Source: Acidobacteriota bacterium (GTDB taxonomy: Bacteria; Acidobacteriota; Terriglobia; UBA7540). From it: a DNA stretch of 8,174 bases. The stretch spans positions 1-8,174 of the forward strand of contig JAJYNF010000097.1 of NCBI GenBank assembly GCA_021786455.1, in the 5' to 3' direction. The notes beneath the pieces are model-generated. The model was not told where the DNA came from, made no database searches, and worked only from the letters and a program-made list of their open reading frames with translations. A program made the position numbers and the translations under genes. Positions 1 through 5,992 of this stretch are shown here, piece after piece (the first letter of the stretch is position 1; every line of letters begins with the position of its first letter).

Positions 1-39
1 TCTTGGGCTGGCTTGCCTTAATTTCTCTTTTTCAGCTTC

Positions 40-109
40 CGGCCAACGCCACTCGTCCGCAACCCGGCAAAGCCCTAGTAGCGGTAACTAAACGAGCTGG
101 CGTAAGCCG
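40..109. other. Candidate structured RNA or large imperfect inverted repeat
   Basis: Bases 40-43 (CGGC) pair with 106-109 (GCCG). Bases 47-51 (CGCCA) pair with 98-102 (TGGCG), 52-55 (CTCG) with 93-96 (CGAG), and 57-60 (CCGC) with 81-84 (GCGG). That gives 17 Watson-Crick pairs interrupted by a 3x3 internal loop, a single bulged base and a 1x8 junction. An outer pairing of 5-9 with 126-130 (one G-T wobble) could close the domain. The strand cannot be decided from pairing alone. I compared it mentally with tmRNA, RNase P, SRP RNA and common riboswitch cores and found no match. It may be a chance fold of GC-rich DNA. Confidence 0.25.
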
Positions 110-233
110 TCACCATAAGACACTTAGCCTACCGCCAAAACCTCCGCGGAGGCAAGAACTTTTAACAACATTTACCCGGAGACCGGATGCCGCGGCTTCC
201 GCGCCCGCCTTTGGTTAGAGGAAGTCGCAGCCA

Positions 234-254
234 CCCTTTCACCCCGCGAAAGGG
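234..254 (-). terminator. Hairpin about 50 nt past the rhomboid stop, possible weak terminator
   Basis: CCCTTTC (234-240) and GAAAGGG (248-254) form a perfect 7-bp stem with a 7-nt loop, on the 3' side of the rhomboid gene. No T-run follows it on either strand, so it is not a classic intrinsic terminator. A second, shorter candidate is the palindrome at 141-152, which is followed by TTTT on the minus strand but can form only about 4 bp around a 4-nt loop. Confidence 0.25.
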
Positions 255-304
255 GCAAGCCGCGCAGACTTGCGTCGTCAAGGTCTGCCGCCGCCGCGCC
301 TGGC

Positions 305-1048
305 TTAGTTCAGCCAGTGGCGGTCCTTCGGCTCGCGGTCCCGCATATAGACATCGAACTTCTTGCGCAAGCGCCCTCTCCGCCAGCCAACGTAGCGTGA
401 CCGCGCGCGACCCGGAAGGTCACCGCCCCGCAGGTAAAGATAGCCCACCAACATTCCACCCAGGTGCGCCAGGTGGGCGATGCCCGAACCCGGCGATCCC
501 AGCTCGCTCAGGAACTCAATGATTCCGATGCCGAGCACAAACCACTTGGCCTTGATGGGGACCACGAACCATAAAAAGATGGGACGGTCCGGCCAGATTA
601 AACCGAAGGCTAGGAGAATGCCGAAGATGGCCCCCGAATTTCCAATAATCGGAACGGGAGAGGACGGCTGCACCAAGACGTCAAAGACCGCCGCGCCCAC
701 GCCCGTCAGAAAAAAGTAAAACAGGAACTTCGGCCCGCCCCACAATCGCTCAAGGTCGGACCCGAACATCCATAGGGCGAACAGATTAAAGAGAATGTGG
801 AAGTATCCGTCATGTAGAAACAGATACGTGAAAGGCTGCCAAATGAACAAATGATGCGTGACTTGGTAAGGCGTCAGGCCGCCATAAGCGAGTGGATACA
901 GCCAGCAGTAAAGCCGCAGCGTTTCAATGGAAAGATGCCCAAGGACATAGGTGAGCACAAAGGCGCCGGCAGTGACGTAGATCAGCTTTTTCAGCACCGG
1001 CGTCAACGGCGGGAAAAACGACATGTAAGTTTCGCTGTAGCGGCCCAT
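305..1048 (-). CDS. Rhomboid family intramembrane serine protease
   Basis: A 247-residue polytopic inner-membrane protein of the rhomboid (GlpG-like) family, which cleaves transmembrane substrates within the bilayer. The catalytic serine is Ser138 in GNSGAIFG (136-143) and the catalytic histidine is most likely His195 in AHLAHLGG (191-198). The HxxxN element that helps form the oxyanion site is His84-Asn88 in HILFN. Hydrophobic segments lie at roughly 20-38, 63-78, 84-97, 107-126, 136-152, 157-178 and 190-207, consistent with the six-helix core. The tail after residue 207 is strongly basic and probably cytoplasmic. The ATG at 1048 has no clear Shine-Dalgarno, and a second ATG at 1024 (MSFFPP) would give 239 residues with the whole core intact. 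It lies 144 nt after the OPT gene, separated from it by a strong hairpin. The physiological substrate is unknown. Confidence 0.9.
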   Translation of the reverse strand: MGRYSETYMSFFPPLTPVLKKLIYVTAGAFVLTYVLGHLSIETLRLYCWLYPLAYGGLTPYQVTHHLFIWQPFTYLFLHDGYFHILFNLFALWMFGSDLERLWGGPKFLFYFFLTGVGAAVFDVLVQPSSPVPIIGNSGAIFGILLAFGLIWPDRPIFLWFVVPIKAKWFVLGIGIIEFLSELGSPGSGIAHLAHLGGMLVGYLYLRGGDLPGRARSRYVGWRRGRLRKKFDVYMRDREPKDRHWLN

Positions 1049-1159
1049 TGTAGAAAGCGTACCATAAGAGCCGCGCGAAGTGGCGAATTGCGCGCGGGAA
1101 GAAGCCCCGCCATGTGCTATCGGCTTTGAGCAAAGGCGTCTGAGCAGCGGGGCATCCGG

Positions 1160-1191
1160 AAGCGGCCACCGGCCCCTCGGTGCGGCCGCTT
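1160..1191 (-). terminator. Strong hairpin abutting the OPT stop codon
   Basis: AAGCGGCC (1160-1167) pairs with GGCCGCTT (1184-1191), and ACCG (1168-1171) pairs with CGGT (1178-1181). This makes 12 bp with a 2-nt bulge (1182-1183) and a 6-nt loop. It begins one base after the TAA of the OPT gene. No U-tract follows, so it may attenuate, protect the 3' end of the transcript, or act with another factor. It separates the OPT gene from the rhomboid gene. One arm plus the loop matches a sequence after the opcA stop. Confidence 0.4.
1171..1191 (-). repeat. Post-stop repeat, copy 1 (after the OPT gene)
   Basis: Twenty-one bases directly 3' of the OPT stop match 5972-5992 (after opcA) at 19 of 21 positions; the mismatches are at 1174 and 1181. 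Read on the minus strand the shared core is AAGCGGCCGC, one variable base, then CCGAGG. Both copies are in the same orientation relative to transcription and touch a stop codon. Confidence 0.45.
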
Positions 1192-1192
1192 G

Positions 1193-3328
1193 TTATTGAC
1201 CACTCGTCACCGCTTTCCTGCTTCGGCCGACGGATAGCAGTAGGGCGGCAAGGGCGAAGAAGATCAGCACGGCGACGAGATTGCTTTGGGCGAAATGCGG
1301 AAACCAACGTGGGCCGACGTCGAATGCGCTTTCCTTCTTGAACCCCACCACCATCGCCAGCGCCAAGCCGCCGAGCGAGCCGCCGGCGATCAGACCGGAA
1401 CTGAACAGCGCGCCACTTCCGGTGTCGGATTCCTGGGCGGCGGTGGGCGAGGTTTTTTCCACCAGCCACTTGACCACCCCGCCGGCGAAAATCGGCGCCG
1501 TCGTGGAAATGGGAAGATAGGAGCCGACCGCAAACGCTAGCGACCGCACGCCGCACAATTCCAACACGACGACAATAAAGGCGCCAAACAGCACCAACGT
1601 CCAAGGCAGCTTGCGCGTCAAAATGCCGTTGATGACCACGCTCATCAGGGTGGCTTGCGGCGCGGGATAATCCGTTGACCCGATCCCGGGGATCTCCTGA
1701 AAGTTAATGGCGCGCGCCGAAGGATTATAGTAATAGATGCCGTTAGGCACGGTTCGGGAACCGATGACGTTCAAAACTTCGTAACTCCGCCCATGATAAA
1801 TCACGCTGCCTTGCGGCTTCATGGCGGAAGTGACGGCGAGGTTCGCGACGTGAAGCGGCTTGACCGTCGTCGCGCTCTTATTGAGCAGTTGGAGCGTGAG
1901 GCCGACGGCAAAGACCGAGGTGATGACCCCGACGGCATACCCGATCTCCTGCTTGCTCGGCGTGGCGCCGACCAAAAATCCTGTTTTCAAGTCCTGGGTC
2001 GTCGCGCCGCCGCTCGCGCCGCCGATACAAACCACCGCGCCCACGCTCAGGGCAATCGCTGAATATTCGCCGCCGGTCCAGCCGAGCAGCAGGAAGATGA
2101 GGCACGTGCCCATCAGCGTGGCGATGGTCATGCCTGAAACCGGATTGGAAGAACTGCCAATCAACCCCACAATACGCGCCGAAACGGTTGCGAAAAAAAA
2201 TCCAAACAGAACCATCAACAGCGCGGCAATAAAGTTGCCGTGCGATCCTGGATTGACCCGAAAAGCAAGGAGCGCCCAGACGGCCGCCACGACGATCAGC
2301 GATCCGCCAGCAATCAGGGGCAGCGGAAGATCGCGTGCCGTCCGCTCGATTTCGCGCGCCGCCGCCCCCAACCGACTCTCGCGAAGCTGGCGGTAGGTGG
2401 CCTGAAACGAGCTGACAATCGTCGGCAGGGTGCGCAACAGCGTGATGACGCCGGCCATGGTCACCGCGCCCGCGCCAATATAGCGGATATAGCTTGCCCA
2501 GATGTCATCCGGAGACATGCCCGCGATGGGCTGGGTGCCCGGGTAAACCGGCAGCGGCAGGCTGGCTCCGAAAAACTTGATAACGGGAATGAGCACCAGC
2601 CAGGAGAGCACGCCGCCAGCAAACATGATGCCGGCCACGCGCGTGCCGATGATGTAACCGACGCCGAGATATTCTGGCGTGATCTCAGCCGATAACGTCG
2701 CCCCCGGATACCACGAAGGCCGCCAGGTTGGGATGGCTTTCCAGAAGCCCAGTCCCCCCATCTCGCCCATCAGAAACTTGTACGCCATGCCCAGCCCCGC
2801 GCCGCCGAATACTTTGCCCGCCTGAATGCCGCCCCGTTCTCCCGTCACTAAAACATCGGCGCAGGCCTTGCCCTCTGGAAAAACCAAATTGCCGTGCTCT
2901 TTTACCACCAGGGCGTTTCGCAACGGGACAACAAAGAGCACTCCCAACAAGCCCCCGGCCAGCGCCAGCGGGAAGATCCGCGAATAATCCAGCTTGTAGC
3001 CAAGAAATATCAGCGCCGGCAGCGTGAAGACGGTTCCGGCCGCGATAGACTCGCCCGCCGAGCCCACGGTCTGCACGATGTTGTTCTCGAGGATGGTGGA
3101 ACGCCCCAGCCATTTGAAAATGCTGATCGAGAGCACGGCGATGGGAATCGAGGCGCTGACCGTGAGGCCGGCCCGGAGCGCCAAATAAACCGACACGGCG
3201 CCGAACACGATGCCCAAAAGCGCGCCCAGCACCACGGCGCGCAAAGTAAACTCCGGCAGGACAACGTCCGCGGGTATGTACGGCCGGAAGGCCGCCTCGG
3301 GGCCGTGTTTTTGAATGTCCGTCGCCAT
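1193..3328 (-). CDS. OPT family oligopeptide transporter
   Basis: A 711-residue integral membrane transporter of the bacterial branch of the OPT family (proton-coupled uptake of oligopeptides or metal-siderophore/chelate complexes; the substrate cannot be told from sequence). Family signatures in order are ENNIVQTVGSAGES (81-94), FPEGKACADVL (150-160), GSSSNPVSGMT (391-401), QDLKTGFLVGATP (445-457), PAPQATLM (555-562), SYLPISTTAPIF (603-614) and GSGALFSSGLIAGG (637-650). About a dozen or more hydrophobic segments are present. A polar, Tyr/Asn/Gly-rich segment at about 486-552 interrupts the membrane part just before PAPQATLM; it looks like a small soluble insert. The ATG at 3328 is supported by GAGG at 3337-3340, 8 nt upstream. 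It follows yqeY by 54 nt, so the two are probably co-transcribed. The frame is intact to the TAA at 1193. Confidence 0.93.
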   Translation of the reverse strand: MATDIQKHGPEAAFRPYIPADVVLPEFTLRAVVLGALLGIVFGAVSVYLALRAGLTVSASIPIAVLSISIFKWLGRSTILENNIVQTVGSAGESIAAGTVFTLPALIFLGYKLDYSRIFPLALAGGLLGVLFVVPLRNALVVKEHGNLVFPEGKACADVLVTGERGGIQAGKVFGGAGLGMAYKFLMGEMGGLGFWKAIPTWRPSWYPGATLSAEITPEYLGVGYIIGTRVAGIMFAGGVLSWLVLIPVIKFFGASLPLPVYPGTQPIAGMSPDDIWASYIRYIGAGAVTMAGVITLLRTLPTIVSSFQATYRQLRESRLGAAAREIERTARDLPLPLIAGGSLIVVAAVWALLAFRVNPGSHGNFIAALLMVLFGFFFATVSARIVGLIGSSSNPVSGMTIATLMGTCLIFLLLGWTGGEYSAIALSVGAVVCIGGASGGATTQDLKTGFLVGATPSKQEIGYAVGVITSVFAVGLTLQLLNKSATTVKPLHVANLAVTSAMKPQGSVIYHGRSYEVLNVIGSRTVPNGIYYYNPSARAINFQEIPGIGSTDYPAPQATLMSVVINGILTRKLPWTLVLFGAFIVVVLELCGVRSLAFAVGSYLPISTTAPIFAGGVVKWLVEKTSPTAAQESDTGSGALFSSGLIAGGSLGGLALAMVVGFKKESAFDVGPRWFPHFAQSNLVAVLIFFALAALLLSVGRSRKAVTSGQ

Positions 3329-3382
3329 AACTGCCGCCTCAAGCAGGCGCGTTCGCGTTTGCCGTCGTAGCGCCTCTCCAAC

Positions 3383-3832
3383 TCATTGCTCGAGATTCGC
3401 TCGGGCGATTTCGCTGACGCGCTTGCCATCAGCGTTTTTGCCCGCCAGTTTCGCCATCGCCGCTTTCATCACTTTGCCCAAGTCCTTCGCGCCGGCGGCT
3501 CCGGTTTCCGCGATGGCCGCCGCGACGGCGGTGTGCATCTCGGCGTCGCTCGCTGCCAGAGGAAGATAGGTCTCCAAAATCTTGATTTCCGATTCTTCCC
3601 TGGAAGCCAAGTCTTCTCGGCCGCCCTTTCGGAATTGCTCCACGGATTCACGCCGCTGCTTGACGAGCGTGCGCAGAACGGCATGAGCCTGGGCGTCGTC
3701 GAGCGCGCGGCCTTGCTCGACTTGCCGATGCTTGAGCGCCGTCTTCATCATGCGCAGCACCGAGAGCCTCAGCCCCTCCCGGGCCTTCATCGCCGTCAGG
3801 ATCTCTTTGTCCACCTGCTCGACCAATGACAT
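3383..3832 (-). CDS. yqeY: GatB/YqeY domain-containing protein
   Basis: A 149-residue mostly helical, cytoplasmic protein of the stand-alone YqeY family, related to the tail domain of GatB from the Asp/Glu-tRNA amidotransferase. By that kinship it may bind tRNA, but its precise job is not settled. Family features are LRMMKTALKHR (25-35), LVKQRRESVEQFRKGGREDL (56-75), the ILETYLP segment at about 84-90, and the C-terminal GKVMKAAMAKLAGKNADGKR (118-137). The frame is open upstream to 3946, but the extra 38 residues do not resemble the family and cross the promoter-like element. The ATG at 3832 is preceded by GAGGTG 8 nt away, which decides the start. It is the first gene of a likely yqeY-OPT transcript. 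Confidence 0.9.
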   Translation of the reverse strand: MSLVEQVDKEILTAMKAREGLRLSVLRMMKTALKHRQVEQGRALDDAQAHAVLRTLVKQRRESVEQFRKGGREDLASREESEIKILETYLPLAASDAEMHTAVAAAIAETGAAGAKDLGKVMKAAMAKLAGKNADGKRVSEIARANLEQ

Positions 3833-3840
3833 AAACAGTG

Positions 3841-3846
3841 CACCTC
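3841..3846 (-). promoter_or_regulatory. Shine-Dalgarno that fixes the yqeY start
   Basis: GAGGTG on the minus strand, with an 8-nt spacer to the ATG at 3832. It rejects the longer frame that begins at 3946. Confidence 0.75.
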
Positions 3847-3862
3847 GCTGAAATTCTCGCCG

Positions 3863-3871
3863 ACTATACCA
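3863..3871 (-). promoter_or_regulatory. Extended -10 promoter for yqeY
   Basis: The minus strand reads TGGTATAGT, a TGn extended -10 followed by TATAGT (5 of 6 matches to TATAAT). Transcription would begin near 3856, giving a leader of about 24 nt that contains the Shine-Dalgarno. No good -35 hexamer lies 16-18 nt upstream, which is tolerated for extended -10 promoters. The assignment assumes a sigma-70-like consensus applies in this organism. Confidence 0.45.
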
Positions 3872-4131
3872 CAAATTGATTTCGTTCGGGACCGACCCCG
3901 CTTGAAACAGCAGTCGCACCTGCGCCGGAGTAAGCCGGCGACCCACTATTTGATGGATTTGTTGAAATAGAGCGGGCCGAGGGAAGATTCGGCCAAGAGG
4001 TCGGTGTCACCCGAGGAGGATCAAGGGTCGGAGAGATCGCCTTCGATGAGGCGATGGGAGGATTTGGCGGCGCCCCAGGCTGCCGCCGCACTCAAAATCT
4101 GGCTCGGCGCGGACCGCAGCGATCTCTCAGC
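3872..4131. other. Intergenic stretch with several inverted repeats
   Basis: No gene is supported between the GH10-like remnant and yqeY. Short frames on both strands here are proline- or arginine-rich without family resemblance. Inverted repeats seen are CGCCGG (3923-3928) with CCGGCG (3935-3940), loop 6; ATCGCCT (4036-4042) with AGGCGAT (4049-4055), loop 6; GGCGGC (4066-4071) with GCCGCC (4082-4087), loop 10; and a 10-bp perfect long-range pair GAGAGATCGC (4031-4040) with GCGATCTCTC (4119-4128). The 4036-4055 hairpin and the long-range helix exclude each other. None has a following U-tract. They could form the 3' end of the pentose phosphate transcript or a structured leader. Confidence 0.35.
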
Positions 4132-4452
4132 CTACCGCAGGCGAACGACGATCGGCCGCCGAGTCGTCTTGTCAAAAGTGAATGTTCCGCTGAGCGTGCC
4201 GCCACGCGTCGCCACCGCCACGCGATAGTCCCCGTAAAAACCGTGAAAGCGCGCCTTGCCTCCACGTCCCACGCGCGACGTCGTTCGCGTCCACCATTTT
4301 TCTTTAATCAAATGGTAGGGAGCCCGGTAAGCGGGCTTGGGCGTCATGTTCTTGCGCAGCAGACCGGCGGGCACCGAGGACGCGAGCACGAGCGGCAACA
4401 GAAGTACGAGGCCAAGGACTCGCACACCCGAGGTTCGCGCAAGATCAGGCAT
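4132..4452 (-). CDS. Short secreted protein resembling only the C-terminal tail of a GH10 (xylanase-type) enzyme; probable remnant
   Basis: A 106-residue frame. Residues 1-28 look like a signal peptide: basic Arg6/Arg11, a hydrophobic stretch LGLVLLLPLVLA (13-24), and SSVPA (25-29) as a possible cleavage region. From about residue 28 the sequence reads like the end of glycoside hydrolase family 10 proteins: PAGLLRKNMTPKPAY (28-42), LIKEKWWTRT (48-57), then a small beta-rich tail with HGFYGDYRVAV (70-80) and a terminal IVVRLR. The catalytic barrel with its two glutamates, normally some 300 residues, is absent. It could be an internal-deletion remnant or a small surviving accessory domain. The GH10 kinship is from memory of family patterns. 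The ATG at 4452 lacks a Shine-Dalgarno. A TTG at 4494 in frame would add 14 basic residues, but lies next to a GC-rich hairpin. It follows rpe by 70 nt. Confidence 0.5.
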   Translation of the reverse strand: MPDLARTSGVRVLGLVLLLPLVLASSVPAGLLRKNMTPKPAYRAPYHLIKEKWWTRTTSRVGRGGKARFHGFYGDYRVAVATRGGTLSGTFTFDKTTRRPIVVRLR

Positions 4453-4472
4453 AGAATTCGCGCGGGGGGCTT

Positions 4473-4488
4473 GGCGGCGCCGGCCGCC
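4473..4488 (-). terminator. GC hairpin 3' of rpe, possible terminator without U-tract
   Basis: GGCGGC (4473-4478) and GCCGCC (4483-4488) form a 6-bp stem with a 4-nt loop, about 35 nt after the rpe stop and 20 nt before the start of the next frame. No T-run follows on the minus strand. It may mark the end of the zwf-opcA-pgl-rpe transcript. Confidence 0.25.
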
Positions 4489-4522
4489 TTTCAATTGAAT
4501 TCATTCGCTCTCGCTCTCCATC

Positions 4523-5197
4523 TTAGCGGGCGCTTCGATTCCCAACCGCGGTATTTCGCAAGGCGCGAATTGCCGCGGCGTACCCCTCGGGCGCGTCGAA
4601 AATCGCCGAGCCGGCCACGAGCACGTCGGCTCCCGCTTCCACCACCCGAGGCGCCGTCTCCCGATTGATTCCGCCGTCCACTTCCACATCGCACCCGCGC
4701 CTAAGCTCGCTCAACCGAGCCCGCACTTCGCGGATCTTGCCGAGGGTCTCAGGAATGAACTCCTGGCCGCCAAAACCAGGATTGACGGTCATCACCAGGA
4801 CCAGGTCGAGAAGGCCCAAAATTTCCGAAAGCATGGCCGCCGGCGTTGACGGATTCAATGCCACGCCCGCTTGCTTGCCTAACCCATGAATATGCTGGAC
4901 GGCGCGATGAAGATGCGGCGTGGCTTCTTGATGGATGATCAGCGTGTCCGCGCCGGCTGCTGCAAATCGTTCAATGAAGTCCTCTGGAGGCTCAACCATC
5001 AGATGAACCTCCAACGGGATATGAACCAGCGGACGAAGACACTCTACCGCCTGAACTCCAAAAGTGATGTTGGGAACAAAGCGGCCGTCCATGACGTCTA
5101 TCTGAATGCGGTCGGCCCCGGCCGCTTCCACCGCCATGGCCTGCTCGCCAAGCCGGGTAAAGTCTGCAGAAAGAATGGACGGAGCGATTTTGATCAT
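4523..5197 (-). CDS. rpe: Ribulose-phosphate 3-epimerase
   Basis: A 224-residue TIM-barrel enzyme that interconverts D-ribulose-5-phosphate and D-xylulose-5-phosphate in the cytoplasmic pentose phosphate pathway. Signatures are IAPSILSADF (4-13), IDVMDGRFVPNITFG (33-47) with acid/base Asp34, EVHLMVEPP (63-71) with metal ligand His65, VNPGFGGQEF (138-147), and EVDGGIN (172-178) with the second catalytic Asp174. The usual His two residues before Asp34, another metal ligand, is Gln32 here. Length is normal. The frame stays open upstream to 5296, but the start is the ATG at 5197: it gives the canonical N-terminus and overlaps the pgl stop as ATGA, implying translational coupling to pgl. It is the last gene of the oxidative pentose phosphate operon. 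Confidence 0.95.
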   Translation of the reverse strand: MIKIAPSILSADFTRLGEQAMAVEAAGADRIQIDVMDGRFVPNITFGVQAVECLRPLVHIPLEVHLMVEPPEDFIERFAAAGADTLIIHQEATPHLHRAVQHIHGLGKQAGVALNPSTPAAMLSEILGLLDLVLVMTVNPGFGGQEFIPETLGKIREVRARLSELRRGCDVEVDGGINRETAPRVVEAGADVLVAGSAIFDAPEGYAAAIRALRNTAVGNRSAR

Positions 5198-5958
5198 CCG
5201 AGGTTCTTCAACGTCTTGCGCAAAGCTTGGGCGGCCTCCCGGTCCACGTACCAGCTCACCCGCCCCGCCACCGGTTGCACGGCTTGAGCGGGCCATTGCT
5301 CCGGCTGGTGTGGGCCTTCCAGAACCTGCCGCAGTATCTCAGCTTTTTTCCCACCTGCCACCATGAATACAATTTCCCGTGCGGCATTGATCGCCGGGTA
5401 GGTCAGGGTCATTCGATAGGTATTTAACCGGGGGACAAAATTCGGCACCACCCATCGCTTGCGTTCCGCAAGGGCGCTCGTCCCGGGAAACAACGACGCC
5501 GTGTGCCCGTCAGTCCCGAGACCCAGCAGAATAAAATCAAAACTCGGAGGCCGGCCACGGGGCGGACGACATTCGTTTTCCAGAACTTGCTCGTATTCCC
5601 TCGCCGCCTGGCTCAAGTCACGGCGTTCAGCCTCCATGCGGCGGAAATTGGCGGCCGCCGGCGGGACGCTTTCCAGCAACGCCAGGCGAATCATCCGGTA
5701 ATTGCTTTCCGGATGATCCGGCGGCACGGCGCGCTCATCCACCTGGTAAAGGCGCGCGCACGTCCAGGGAATTTGTTCGGCGACCGGTTCAACGCTGAGA
5801 CGCTCGAAAAAAGGGCGCGGGGTCTCGCCGCCCGACCATGCGGCGCAAAAATCCTTTTCGCCATGCGGTGGGGCGCTTGCCAGGGCGGCAAAGTGATCCG
5901 CCAGCTTGCGGCTCAGTTGGTCCAAACTTGGGAAAACGAGGATTTCAGGCTCAGTCAT
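5194..5958 (-). CDS. pgl: 6-phosphogluconolactonase
   Basis: A 254-residue cytoplasmic enzyme of the NagB/RpiA-like fold that hydrolyses 6-phosphoglucono-delta-lactone to 6-phosphogluconate, the step after Zwf. Motifs are WSGGETP (41-47, phosphate loop), VDERAVPPDHPESNY (73-87), LLGLGTDGHTASLFPG (144-159) with the catalytic His152, and AGGKKAE (201-207). Length is typical of the family. The absence of glucosamine-6-phosphate deaminase signatures and its place between opcA and rpe support Pgl rather than NagB. The start ATG at 5958 has no good Shine-Dalgarno, so reinitiation after opcA, 32 nt upstream, is likely. Its TGA shares four bases with the rpe ATG. Confidence 0.94.
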   Translation of the reverse strand: MTEPEILVFPSLDQLSRKLADHFAALASAPPHGEKDFCAAWSGGETPRPFFERLSVEPVAEQIPWTCARLYQVDERAVPPDHPESNYRMIRLALLESVPPAAANFRRMEAERRDLSQAAREYEQVLENECRPPRGRPPSFDFILLGLGTDGHTASLFPGTSALAERKRWVVPNFVPRLNTYRMTLTYPAINAAREIVFMVAGGKKAEILRQVLEGPHQPEQWPAQAVQPVAGRVSWYVDREAAQALRKTLKNLG

Positions 5959-5971
5959 GGTGGTGGGGTCT

Positions 5972-5992
5972 GGCGCCTCGGCGCGGCCGCTT
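5972..5992 (-). repeat. Post-stop repeat, copy 2 (after opcA)
   Basis: This copy begins within the TAA of opcA and fills most of the opcA-pgl spacer. It matches 1171-1191 at 19 of 21 bases in the same orientation. Unlike copy 1 it lacks the long complementary arm, so only a short fold (GCGC, CGAG loop, GCGC) is possible. Confidence 0.45.

Larger units (their letters stand above)
1..304. other. Non-coding left edge downstream of the rhomboid gene
   Basis: No convincing gene is seen in these 304 bases on either strand. A plus-strand frame at 3-218 begins at TTG, has no recognisable domain and shows low-complexity Pro/Arg/Ala content, so I do not call it. The stretch holds an interrupted long-range helix (40-109), a 12-base palindrome CCTCCGCGGAGG (141-152) followed by TTTT when read on the minus strand, and a 7-bp hairpin (234-254). 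It lies 3' of the rhomboid gene, so it is probably the end of that transcript plus an intergenic spacer. It could also be the flank or body of an RNA gene that I do not recognise. Confidence 0.5.

Noticed and set aside
40..109. Possible cyclic-di-GMP riboswitch or tmRNA on the basis of GGCAAAGCC and nearby tracts
   Set aside because: The conserved elements of those RNAs are not in the right order or spacing, and no tmRNA tag frame or tRNA-like end was found.
3..218. Plus-strand frame of 71 residues at the left edge
   Set aside because: It begins at TTG near the window edge, has no ribosome binding site visible, no domain and a biased Pro/Arg/Ala composition.
924..1604. Minus-strand frame of 226 residues spanning the OPT and rhomboid gene ends
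   Set aside because: It is out of frame with two confident genes, very Arg-rich, and has no recognisable family.
1860..2396. Plus-strand frame of 178 residues inside the OPT gene
   Set aside because: Antisense shadow in GC-rich coding DNA; the OPT frame on the minus strand is intact with many family motifs.
3386..3829. Plus-strand frame of 147 residues antisense to yqeY
   Set aside because: It mirrors almost exactly the yqeY coding region, which has a clear family match and ribosome binding site on the other strand.
3833..3946. N-terminal extension of yqeY
   Set aside because: The 38 added residues do not resemble the YqeY family and cross the extended -10 element; the ATG at 3832 has a good Shine-Dalgarno.
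4054..4668. Plus-strand frame of 204 residues over the GH10-like remnant and the end of rpe
   Set aside because: Arg/Pro/Ala-rich composition typical of shadow translation, antisense to rpe; no start signal.
5198..5296. N-terminal extension of rpe
   Set aside because: It lies wholly inside pgl, is Gly/Arg-rich, and the canonical epimerase N-terminus begins at the ATG that overlaps the pgl stop.
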